Source: Thermoplasmatota archaeon
GTDB lineage: Archaea; Thermoplasmatota; Thermoplasmata; Methanomassiliicoccales; Methanomassiliicoccaceae
Length of the DNA stretch: 7,417 nucleotides
Direction: 5' to 3'
Assembly: GCA_022709105.1 (NCBI GenBank)
Contig: JAKIXL010000028.1
Location: 6,561 to 13,977, forward strand
Shown: positions 1-7,300 of the stretch, piece after piece
Numbering within the stretch: the stretch's first letter is position 1
Layout of the letters: every line of letters starts with the position of its first letter
The notes under the pieces: model-generated
Database searches by the model: none
What the model was told of the DNA's origin: nothing
What the model saw: the letters and a program-made list of their open reading frames with translations, nothing else
Program-made: the position numbers and the translations under genes

Positions 1-607
1 TCGAGGTCACCAGTATGGCGAACAGGCCAACAGGCAAGTTGACGTAGAAGACCCACCGCCAGTCCGTATGATCGACTATGTAGCCACCCATCAGCGGTCC
101 GACGATGGTTGAGAGGGCGAACACAGCACCCAGCATCCCCTGTATCTTTCCGCGCTCGGTCGGCGCGTAGAGGTCGGCAACGGTGGCCATGGAGATGGGC
201 ATCATCGTTCCGGCGCCAAGGCCCTGAACGAACCGGCAGGCGACCAGCATCTCCATCGAGCTGGACATCCCGGCGAGGAACGAACCGGCCATGAACACCA
301 CCATCCCTATCATGAAGATGGGCTTCCGTCCGGACCGATCGGAGAGCTTGCCCGCGATCGGTATCACCACGGTCTCCGCCAACATGTAGGCGGTGAACAG
401 CCACGAGTAGAGACCCATTCCGCCGAGCTCGCTCACTATCTTGGGCAGTGCTGTGCCAACGACCGTCTGGTCCAGGCTAGCCAGCAGCATGCCTAGGGCG
501 AGGCCGAGCATGATGAAGGACCGGCTGCGGGTCCTCCTGTACTTTGCCGCCTCCTCCTCGCTCATGGTGGCCGGGCCGTCTATCGTCTTGCTCCTCCTTT
601 TTAGCAT
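1..607 (-). CDS. DHA2-family MFS multidrug efflux transporter, N-terminal part
   Basis: Inner-membrane, proton-coupled export protein of the 14-TM DHA2 (EmrB/QacA-like) drug:H+ antiporter group. Only the first 202 residues are in the window; the C-terminal part lies beyond base 1. Translating the minus strand shows a basic N-terminus, then TM1 (about 31-51) running into the family motif LDQTVVGTALP (45-55). Motif A, GKLSDRSGRKP, follows TM2 at 86-96, RFVQGLGAG lies at 125-133 in TM4, and a motif C-like GPLMGG lies at 160-165 in TM5. WRWVFYVNLPVG at 173-184 is typical of DHA2 proteins. The start at 607 is chosen because AAGGAG stands 6 nt upstream; the Met at 565 has no such site. It begins 22 nt after the TetR gene on the same strand, so the two are probably co-transcribed and the regulator probably controls this pump. 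The substrate cannot be read from sequence; drug, dye or organic solute export is inferred from the family. Confidence 0.93.
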   Translation of the reverse strand, partial: MLKRRSKTIDGPATMSEEEAAKYRRTRSRSFIMLGLALGMLLASLDQTVVGTALPKIVSELGGMGLYSWLFTAYMLAETVVIPIAGKLSDRSGRKPIFMIGMVVFMAGSFLAGMSSSMEMLVACRFVQGLGAGTMMPISMATVADLYAPTERGKIQGMLGAVFALSTIVGPLMGGYIVDHTDWRWVFYVNLPVGLFAILVTS

Positions 608-613
608 GAGATG

Positions 614-619
614 CTCCTT
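614..619 (-). promoter_or_regulatory. Shine-Dalgarno site of the MFS gene
   Basis: AAGGAG on the minus strand, 6 nt before the ATG at 605-607, inside the 22-nt gap after the TetR stop. It fixes the transporter start and allows translation from a shared message. Confidence 0.7.
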
Positions 620-629
620 GACATGGTGA

Positions 630-1274
630 TCATTCATTATGGACGTCGTCAGCCGGGGGATGCCCACTGTTGGCGAGCGTCCCGGGCCTCATTCCCAGCA
701 GCCTCTCGCTCAGCACCTGCATTGCTTGGCGTTGCTGCCGCAGCTCCGTTCCCGCACGGGTCTCCGGCAGCTCATTGCTCAGGCCGTAGGCCATTGACAA
801 CAGCGCAATAGCGGTCTCTCTCGGCAGGTCCGTGTCGAAAAGACCTTCCTTCACACCTTGACGGACGATATCCTCCATCGGCCCGGTCATGAACGACAGT
901 GCCCGCCTCTCCATCGACAGCCTGATCGAACGGTTCCTCTCCTGGCGGAAGTAGGACATGAGCGTTGAGGAGCGGGAGGCCACGTCCTGCCGAGCGTCCA
1001 TCAGGGCGTTCAAGCGCTCGACGGCATTGAGCCCCTCCCTCCTCATGACCTCGGCGATTGCCGATTCTATCTCGTCCTGAAGCATTTCCAGAAGGATTGC
1101 GAGCACTTCCTCCTTGGACCCGAAATAATAGTAGAACAGGCCTTTGGCCACCCCCACCCGGGCAGCGACGTCATCGATGGAGGTGTTCTCGAACCCCTTT
1201 TCATTGAAGAGGCATCGCGCCGCCTGGATGAACTCATTCCTTCTATCATTGCGGGTCGCCGCAGAGTGCCCCAT
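630..1274 (-). CDS. TetR/AcrR-family transcriptional repressor
   Basis: One-component DNA-binding regulator, 214 residues from the chosen start, a normal TetR length. The N-terminal helix-turn-helix is clear: residues 31-56 include TSIDDVAARVGVAKGLFYYYF followed by GSKEEV, the recognition-helix signature of the family. The rest is the usual helical ligand-binding and dimerisation domain, which is not conserved enough to name the ligand. An upstream in-frame ATG at 1308-1310 would add 12 residues. I prefer the ATG at 1272-1274 because the upstream ATG lies within a TATA-like box and has no ribosome site, while the second has TGATC, the 3' part of the archaeal Shine-Dalgarno sequence, 3 nt before it, and begins close to the conserved HTH. 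The next gene, 22 nt downstream, is an efflux pump, so this is probably its ligand-released repressor and also autoregulates. TetR-plus-MFS pairs are commonest in bacteria, and lateral origin is possible. No compositional break was obvious by eye. Confidence 0.92.
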   Translation of the reverse strand: MGHSAATRNDRRNEFIQAARCLFNEKGFENTSIDDVAARVGVAKGLFYYYFGSKEEVLAILLEMLQDEIESAIAEVMRREGLNAVERLNALMDARQDVASRSSTLMSYFRQERNRSIRLSMERRALSFMTGPMEDIVRQGVKEGLFDTDLPRETAIALLSMAYGLSNELPETRAGTELRQQRQAMQVLSERLLGMRPGTLANSGHPPADDVHNE

Positions 1275-1283
1275 CTTGATCAG

Positions 1284-1294
1284 CTGACCGTCAG
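1284..1294. promoter_or_regulatory. Palindrome, candidate TetR operator
   Basis: CTGAC-C-GTCAG is a perfect inverted repeat with 5-bp arms around one base. It is flanked by a second, overlapping palindrome, TCAGCTGA on the minus strand (1281-1288). It lies about 25 bp downstream of the minus-strand TATA-like box, where archaeal transcription would start, so a bound dimer would block initiation of the tetR-MFS unit. The arms are short and TetR sites are usually longer, so this remains a candidate. Confidence 0.4.
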
Positions 1295-1307
1295 TCAAAT
1301 GAAAGCT

Positions 1308-1317
1308 CATATTTATG
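1308..1317 (-). promoter_or_regulatory. TATA-like box of the tetR-MFS operon
   Basis: The minus strand reads CATAAATATG, the most AT-rich element between the divergent genes and close to the archaeal TATA consensus. An archaeal start point 22-27 bp downstream would fall near 1287, giving a leader of about 13 nt before the ATG at 1274. The same bases read ATATTTAT on the plus strand, so the box could also serve the rightward genes, with a start near 1338. Confidence 0.5.
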
Positions 1318-1382
1318 CGTTGCTTGCCCGGGGCCCATCATCAGCATTTGGTCAAGAAGGCCCCAAAGCATCGACCGGAAAT

Positions 1383-1399
1383 AGGAAAAGGGTTTTATC
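1383..1399 (+). promoter_or_regulatory. Candidate BRE/TATA promoter for the PMDh genes
   Basis: A purine-rich stretch, AGGAAAAGG, resembling a BRE is followed directly by GTTTTATC, a weak archaeal TATA box. Spacing of about 25 bp predicts a start near 1420, only a few bases before the ATG at 1424. That would make the message nearly leaderless and leave out the GAGGAG at 1413-1418. If the GAGGAG is used, transcription must start further upstream, for example from the AT-rich box at 1309-1316. Confidence 0.45.
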
Positions 1400-1412
1400 G
1401 GCCAAGGGTCTA

Positions 1413-1418
1413 GAGGAG
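1413..1418 (+). promoter_or_regulatory. Shine-Dalgarno site of the PMDh large subunit gene
   Basis: GAGGAG lies 5 nt before the ATG at 1424, a strong match with good spacing. It supports this start, which also gives the normal N-terminus of the family. Confidence 0.65.
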
Positions 1419-1423
1419 ACCGC

Positions 1424-2587
1424 ATGTTCCTGACCAGGGATGAAGAGGCCATGCTGGCCGGCGAAAAGGGAGAGGGCATAAGAACAGCGATGGAGCTGCT
1501 GGTCGCTCTCGGCGACATATATGAGGCGAAGAGGCTGGTACCCATCGTTTCCGCGCATCTTTCCGGTGTATCCTACAAGACAATCGGGGAGGGAGGGATC
1601 AGCTTCCTTCAATCTTTGGCCAAGGACGCTAAGGTGCGGGTGCCTACGACGCTGAACCCTGCAGGCATGGACCGCGAGAAATGGAAGGAGATGGGCATAT
1701 CTCCCCGTTTTGCCGACCGGCAGCACCTCATCATCGAGTGCTACGGGAAGCTGGGGGTCGATACTGATTGTTCTTGCACCCCATACCTGGGGAACAACGT
1801 GCCCAAGAAGGGCCAGACCTTGGCCTGGGCGGAATCCAGCGCTCTCTCCTTCGCCAACTCGGCGATCGGAGCGAGGACCAACCGGGAGGGCGGCCCTGGG
1901 GCGCTCGCCGCTGCAATAATCGGAAGGACACCGGAGTACGGCCTTCACCTGGATGGCAACCGGACGCCGGGCATCGTGGTGGAGGTCGAGGTCGAGGAGG
2001 TCGATTACTCCCTGCTCGGACATGCCGTGGGCTCTTCGGTCGGGAACCGCATCCCCTATTTCCGCGGCATCAGGCCTACTGCTGACCAGCTCAAGACATT
2101 GGCGGCGGCGATGGCCGCGGCCGGATCGGTGGCCATGTTCCACGTTGAGGGCGTTACTCCCGAGGCCGACCCCCTATCGATCGAAGGCTTGGAGAGGCTG
2201 CATCTCGGCCGGGCCGAGGTGGAGGCGGCAAGGAACAAGCTGGACCGCGGGAGGGACCCCGAGCTGATCGCCCTCGGCTGCCCACACCTCTCGGTCGATG
2301 AGATAAGAGGCCTGGCCGCCAAGCTCGAGGGGAGGAAGCGGAAGGGCGATGCCGAGGTGTGGTTCTGTACCTCCCGGCACACCGCGGCAAAGTGCCCCCG
2401 CGAGCTGGGGGTTCTGTCGAAGTTCGGTAAAGTGGTATGCGATACCTGCATGATAGTGACCCCTATAGAGGAGAGGTTCAGAAGCACCGCCACGAACTCT
2501 GGGAAGGCGTGCTGCTACCTGCCCAACCTGTGCTCCCAGAAGGTCGTGTACCGATCTACCGAAGGATTGCTGGAGATGATATCCTGA
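1424..2587 (+). CDS. Aconitase X catalytic (large) subunit; likely phosphomevalonate dehydratase large subunit
   Basis: 387 residues, full length for the aconitase X / DUF521 catalytic domain (about 390-400). In archaea this family, paired with a DUF126 small subunit, is the [4Fe-4S] phosphomevalonate dehydratase. It converts (R)-5-phosphomevalonate to trans-anhydromevalonate 5-phosphate in the modified mevalonate route to isopentenyl diphosphate and membrane lipids. Visible family features are the N-terminal LTRDEEAMLAGEKGEGI (3-19), SAHLSGVSY (43-51), TTLNPAGMD (75-83), the CSCTPYLGNN segment (116-125), ARTNREGGPGALAAAIIGRTP (150-170), HLDGNR (175-180), GCPHLS (285-290), CDTCMIVTP (339-347) and KACCYLPN (361-368). 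Cysteines in the 116-118, 286 and 339-342/363-364 segments are the candidate cluster ligands. The small-subunit gene follows with overlapping codons, so the two should form one heteromer. Related bacterial enzymes act on hydroxyproline, but gene pairing and archaeal context favour phosphomevalonate. Confidence 0.9.
   Translation: MFLTRDEEAMLAGEKGEGIRTAMELLVALGDIYEAKRLVPIVSAHLSGVSYKTIGEGGISFLQSLAKDAKVRVPTTLNPAGMDREKWKEMGISPRFADRQHLIIECYGKLGVDTDCSCTPYLGNNVPKKGQTLAWAESSALSFANSAIGARTNREGGPGALAAAIIGRTPEYGLHLDGNRTPGIVVEVEVEEVDYSLLGHAVGSSVGNRIPYFRGIRPTADQLKTLAAAMAAAGSVAMFHVEGVTPEADPLSIEGLERLHLGRAEVEAARNKLDRGRDPELIALGCPHLSVDEIRGLAAKLEGRKRKGDAEVWFCTSRHTAAKCPRELGVLSKFGKVVCDTCMIVTPIEERFRSTATNSGKACCYLPNLCSQKVVYRSTEGLLEMIS
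2572..2580 (+). promoter_or_regulatory. Shine-Dalgarno-like site inside the large-subunit end
   Basis: GGAGATGAT differs by one base from the GGAGGTGAT of the archaeal Shine-Dalgarno sequence. It lies just before the CTGA where the large-subunit stop overlaps the predicted start of the small subunit. It supports a start at or near 2584 rather than the ATG or GTG further upstream. Confidence 0.5.
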
Positions 2588-3351
2588 TACTCAAGGGCAG
2601 AGGCATATCCAAGGGCCGTGGGGAGGGCGAGGTCGTTCTGAGCGAGTCACCGGTATCGTTCCTCGGCGGCGTGGAGCCCTCCACCGGTAACATCGCAGGC
2701 CGGGAGGACGGCCGCTCTGTAAAAGGCAAGGTGTTCGCGTTCCCTCAAGGCAAGGGCAGCACCGTTGGCTCCTATGTCCTCTTGGAGATGAGACGGAGGG
2801 GAACACTGCCGGCGGCGATCATCAACTCCGTGGCCGAGCCGATCGTGGCCACAGGATCGGTAATGGCCCGGGTTCCCATGGTCGACCGCATTGACCTTGG
2901 GCTGCTAAGGGAGGGCGACCTCGTGGTGGTGGACGGCGACAGCGGAACGGTTGAGCTGCCGGGTGTACGGGAGAACCATGTTGTGAGCTGCGTTCTTATG
3001 GACGGAGAGAAGATGCTCCTATTGAAGCGCAGCAGCGAGGTCGGCACCTTCCGCGGCTATTGGGCGTCGGTCAGCGGGTTTGTAGAGGAGGACGAGACGC
3101 CAGCGGAAACGGCCTGCAAGGAACTGCAGGAAGAGATCGGCCTGGACCTGATGTTCGAAAAGGAAGGCAGGACCGTCACAGTAAGGGACGGATGCACGGT
3201 ATGGCATGTGCACCCTTATCTGTTCAGGGCCACCCGTCCCAGGGTGGTGATCGACTGGGAGCACACCGAGTACAGCTGGGTGCGCCCCCAGGACCTAAAG
3301 GATTTCCAGACCGTTCCAGGGCTTGCGGGGATAGTGCGGGACCTTCTCTAG
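2584..3351 (+). CDS. PMDh small subunit (DUF126 swivel domain) fused to a Nudix hydrolase
   Basis: About 255 residues with two domains. Residues 1-128 are the aconitase X swivel domain, the small subunit that completes phosphomevalonate dehydratase: KGRGISKG (4-11), SPVSFLGGVEPSTG (22-35), FPQGKGSTVGSYVLLEM (53-69, with a likely catalytic serine by analogy to aconitase), LPAAIIN (75-81) and EPIVATGSVMARVPMVD (85-101). Residues 130-255 are a Nudix hydrolase with the box G165-x5-E171-x7-K179-E180-L-x-E183-E184-x-G186-L187. Only the usual Arg is replaced, by Lys. A stand-alone small subunit ends near residue 130, so this is a fusion. The Nudix substrate is unknown; a nucleotide or isoprenoid diphosphate is possible. 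Start: upstream ATG (2437) and GTG (2509) codons are in frame but would add residues lying over the conserved end of the large subunit. The family N-terminus falls at CTG 2584, which forms CTGA with the upstream stop and has GGAGATGAT before it. The domain calls are firm; the start is less certain. Confidence 0.87.
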   Translation: MILKGRGISKGRGEGEVVLSESPVSFLGGVEPSTGNIAGREDGRSVKGKVFAFPQGKGSTVGSYVLLEMRRRGTLPAAIINSVAEPIVATGSVMARVPMVDRIDLGLLREGDLVVVDGDSGTVELPGVRENHVVSCVLMDGEKMLLLKRSSEVGTFRGYWASVSGFVEEDETPAETACKELQEEIGLDLMFEKEGRTVTVRDGCTVWHVHPYLFRATRPRVVIDWEHTEYSWVRPQDLKDFQTVPGLAGIVRDLL

Positions 3352-3360
3352 AAGGTCACG
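3337..3360. terminator. Inverted repeat spanning the convergent stop codons
   Basis: GACCTTC (3340-3346) and GAAGGTC (3351-3357) are perfect 7-base arms around the loop TCTA, with two more pairs outside one mismatch. The plus-strand stop TAG (3349-3351) and minus-strand stop TAG (3348-3350) share the central CTAG. No T-run follows on either strand, so ordinary intrinsic termination is doubtful. It may slow both polymerases or protect 3' ends, or it may be constrained only by the overlapping codons. Confidence 0.4.
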
Positions 3361-4358
3361 TCCACTTCCTTCTCCAGCAGGTTCATCTCATGAGGGTCCA
3401 GTGTCGACGGGTTCATCGCAAGCATCAGGATCGAGTGATGTATGGCAACCTGGTCCCGCAGGGACTGGACGAACCTCAGCACTGTAAGGAAGTTGTTGTT
3501 GGTGATGAGGTACTCCAATCCGTCCAGCAAGATGATGCCTCCGTTCTTGGACAGGAACTGCTCAAGCGAGAAGCTGAGCTTCTCCAGGTCCTTTGGCCGG
3601 AGACTGTCATCCTTGCCTATGTTGGTCAGCCATATAACCGGGGTATCTCCGAGGTTGTACTTTGAGCGGACCTTCAGTGGGTAGTCCCGGGTCACGCAAA
3701 AGCCTTTCACCCCCTTCTCGATGGCCTCGACGAACAGCGAATAGGACCGCACGCCCTTCTCCTCCTTGATCAGGTATGTGAACCCCGGTTCCAGAGCGGA
3801 AGTGCTCTTTGTCGCATTCTTTTCCTCGGGCTCATCCTCGACCTTGATCATCGCCACGGGGCTATGGCATGCCGGGCACTCGTTCTCGTACGGCTGCACC
3901 GGCTTCTTGCAATTGCAGCATTCGGTGACCCTTGTGAAACCTCCGGAAGCTGCATGCTCCATAATGGAGTCCACGGTCTTGCTCCCCAGCCCCTTCACTT
4001 CACGGAGGTCCTCTTTGCTGGCCATGGTTATCTTGTCCACCGAGTCATATCCGGCGTCATAGATCATCTCGGCCTTGAGATGGTTCATACGCGGCACCCG
4101 CATCAGGTACGCGAGCATGCGGCCCTTGTCTTCCCGCACAGGCGGGGCCTCGACCTTTGCCGGCGCGGCCTCCTGTCTAGATAGATAGTGCACTATGTTC
4201 CTCGCGTCGTTGCGTGACACCCCCTCGATGGCCGCGAGGCTTGCCTCGTCCGCACCCCTCATCTCCTCGAGGGAGGCCTTGCCCGCCCTTATCAGCGCGA
4301 GCGCGGTCTCCTGGGACATCCCGGGCACCCTGGAGAGGTCCTTGATCCTTTCCTTCAT
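3348..4358 (-). other. Non-synthetase C-terminal extension of IleRS (HhH x2, zinc ribbon, DUF835)
   Basis: This marks the roughly 336 residues after the usual IleRS end. First come two tandem HhH modules (about 4343-3945), recognisable by VPGMSQETALALI, IEGVSRNDARNIV and VKGLGSKTVDSIM, which usually contact nucleic-acid backbones or proteins. Next is a zinc ribbon with C-x2-C and C-x2-C pairs (about 3935-3849). After an acidic, charged linker comes DUF835 (about 3788-3351), with WLTNIG, the hydrophobic strand IILLDGLEYLI, and NPSTLDPHE. DUF835 is known mainly in archaea, often attached to signalling modules. The LLDG strand resembles a Walker B segment but no P-loop is visible. The Met codon at 4356-4358 could start a separate protein, but no Shine-Dalgarno site precedes it and no stop separates it from IleRS. 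Confidence 0.8.
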
Positions 4359-7300
4359 GCGAAGCGAGGACAGGGCAATGTCCACCTTGTGCTTCTCAAT
4401 GTCCCAGCTGGCAGCGTGCTCGCCCTTCGGTTCACTGACGAGCTCCAGCTGTAAGGACCTGGTCTCCTTCATGACGTGGTCCTTCCAGGTCTTGAAGTAC
4501 CCCTCCAGCTGGGCAGGGGCCTTGACCTCGGTTCGGACGAACTCCTCGACATCCAGCTTCATGTCCTTCCGCATCTGCTGGATGCGGCGGATCAGCTCTC
4601 GAGTATATCCTTCCGCCTCGATCTCAGGGGTGACCTCGAAATCTATGAACAGAGTGCCATCGGCGAACTCCACGGCCACGATGTTATCTGGCAGGGAGGT
4701 CGAGAACGACACCATCCCCGGCTCGATGCGAACGGCCTGGCCTTCGATGCCCAGCGAGTACTCGCCCCTTTCGATGGCCTCTTTGACCTTTTCGGCCGGT
4801 CGGTTCTTGAGCATGACAGCGATCTTGGCCGACCACTGCCGATAGACCTTGCCGATGGCGTTTGGATTGGGGATGACCTCCAGACGGAGCTCATGCCAGG
4901 TGTGGCCCGGTGCGACATATTCTACGCTCTTAACGTTCGCCTGGGAGAGGAGCACCTCCTCCATCGGCCTAAGAAGGTCAAGTACCTCTTGGGACCGGGA
5001 TTGGATGATGATGCGCTTCAGCGGCCAGCGTAGCTTGATGTTCTTCTTCTGCCTTTCCTTGGTGATCTCGTCCACCAGTTCCTGCATGGTCCGCATGGAC
5101 GCTTCCAGGCGGTCATCCACCGCCGTGGGGTCGGACATCGGCCAGTCGCACATATGCACCGAGGTGAGCTTGCCGTCCAGTGCCTGATAGATCTCCTCGG
5201 ATATGTGCGGACAGAACGGCGCCAGCAGCTTTACGGTGGTCATCAGCGCCTCGTAAAGGGTCACGTACGCCGCTATCTTGTCCATGTCCGCGGATTCGGT
5301 CCACATGCGGTCCCTGATGAGCCGCACGTACCATCGCGACATGTCCTCCAGGATGAACTCCTCGAGGGAGCGGCATGCGCGGTGCAGGTCCAAGGAGTCA
5401 AGGTTCCTGGTGACCTCGAGCTTCAGCTTCTCCGTCCGGGAGGCCAACCAGCGGTCCTCGGGCCTCATGGCCGCGCGGGCCGCCGCCAGGTCGATATTCG
5501 ATGGCTCGAACTTGTCTATTGACATGTAGGTAGAGGCGAAGTTCACCACGTTCCACAGGATGTTGAGCATCTTGCGCGCGTTCTTCACCCCCTCGTGCTG
5601 GAAGGAGATATCCTCCCATGGGGCCGACACTCGCATGAAGTAGAACCGGACAGCGTCCGCGCCGAACTCGGCGATGACCTTGGCAGGCTCAATGACATTC
5701 CCTTTGCTCTTGGACATCGGCTGGCCCTGAGGATCGAGCATCCATCCATGCATGAGGACGCTCTTGTATGGCGCACGGCCGAAGGAGATGCACGAGGAAC
5801 CGAGCTGGGAGTAGAACCATCCGCGTGTCTGATCATGGGCCTCGGTGATGAACTTGGCAGGCCACCAGCGTTCGAACTCCGAACGGTTGCGCGGGTAGCC
5901 TAGCTGAGCCCAGGAGCACACGCCGGCATCGAACCATACGTCGAGCACGTCATTGACGCGCTTCATCTTGCCGCCGCACTTGTCGCACTTGAGCAAAACC
6001 CCGTCGATCCACGGCCGATGGAGGTCCATTCCCTTCTGGTAGCCCTCCGCTCCCTCAAGGTCATCGCTGGTGCCGACCACCTTCATGTGCCCGCAGCCGC
6101 AGGTCCAGACCGGCAGGGGGATCCCCCAGTACCGCTGCCTCGAGATGCACCAATCACGGGCGTTCATCGTCCAGTCGTACTCCCTTGATGATCCGGCCCA
6201 CTCCGGGGTCCACTGGACCTTGGCGATCTCGTCCAGCATGAGGTCCTTGACCTCGGTGACCCTGAGGTACCACTGGCTCGTGTTGCGGTAGATGATCCCG
6301 GAACGGCATCTCCAGCAGTGTCCGTAGCGGTGGTCTATCATGCCCCGATGGAACATCAGGCCCTTGTCCTGAAGATCGTCCATGATCAGCGCGTTGGCCT
6401 TCTTGACCGGCATGCCGTAATATCGGTTTCCGACGTCCTTTGTGAACCTCCCGCTCTCATCCACTGGGCAGTAAGGCTCCAGGCCGAACTCCCTGCCCAG
6501 TTCGAAGTCCTCGGGACCGTGGCCGGGGGCGATATGGACCAGGCCGGTCATGTCCGCCTCGACCGTCTGTGAAGGTATGACGCGATGCACCCACTTTCCG
6601 CTCATGCCCCTTTGTGATTCGATCTCATCGTAAAGGGGAGGGACGTACTCAAGGCCGACCAGGTCGTCGCCTTCGATTAGCTGCAGCACCTCGATCTCTT
6701 CCCATCCTTCCAGCTGACCTATGGCGTCGACCAGGCCCTCCAGCACGATAACGGTGTCCGCCTCGCCGCCCCGATGGTAACGCACCTTGGCATATTGGAA
6801 GTCAGGGTGCGCAGCGACGGCCATGTTGGCCGGCAGGGTCCAGGGGGTGGTCGTCCATATCAGCAGCGACACTCCTGGCTCGTTCTTGACAGGGAATCGC
6901 ACATAGATGGAAGGGTCCTTCTCGTCAGAGTACTCGATCTCCGCCTCCGCCAGAGCCGTCTCGCACCTAGGGCACCATGAGATAACGCGATTGGAGGCGG
7001 CGAGAAGGCCGCGGTCGAACGCCCGCTTCAGCGTCCACCATGCGGCCTCTATGTAGCTGGGGGTGATGGTCATATAGGGTTTTTCCCAGTCCAGCCACAC
7101 TCCCAGCTCCTTGAACTGCTCGGTCATCTTGGCCTGATGGTTCAGAGCGAACTCCTTGCAGGTGTTGACGAACTTGTCAATGCCGAAGGCCTCTATGTCC
7201 TTCTTGCTCTTGATGCCGATGGCCTGCTCGACCTTGACCTCGATGGGCAGGCCGTGCATGTCGTAGCCCGGCTGGTCCCTTACATTGAGCCTCTGCATCC

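Noticed and set aside
1330..1364. GGGGCC...GGCCCC inverted repeat in the divergent region
   Set aside because: Six-base GC arms 23 bases apart are expected by chance in GC-rich DNA and have no clear link to a promoter element.
1981..2002. Short GGTCGA direct repeats
   Set aside because: They encode an acidic-hydrophobic Val-Glu run inside the conserved large subunit and need no other explanation.
1352..2143. 263-codon open frame on the minus strand opposite the PMDh large subunit
   Set aside because: The plus strand here has a full set of aconitase X motifs; the minus-strand translation has no recognisable domain and is a GC-rich shadow frame.
2437..2583. N-terminal extension of the DUF126-Nudix protein from ATG 2437 or GTG 2509
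   Set aside because: These codons overlap the conserved C-terminus of the large subunit in another frame, and the peptide does not resemble the DUF126 N-terminus, which begins at about 2584.
3060..3665. 201-codon open frame on the plus strand across the Nudix end and the DUF835 region
   Set aside because: It overlaps two well-supported domains in other frames, and its translation shows no domain.
3348..4358. HhH-ribbon-DUF835 as a separate gene starting at the Met codon at 4358
   Set aside because: No stop codon separates it from IleRS and no ribosome site precedes the Met; the fusion is the simpler reading, although resequencing could change this.
4195..5033. Long open frames on the plus strand opposite IleRS (4195-4845 and 4476-5033)
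   Set aside because: They lie opposite the continuous IleRS frame, have low-complexity or unrecognisable translations, and have no supporting promoter context.
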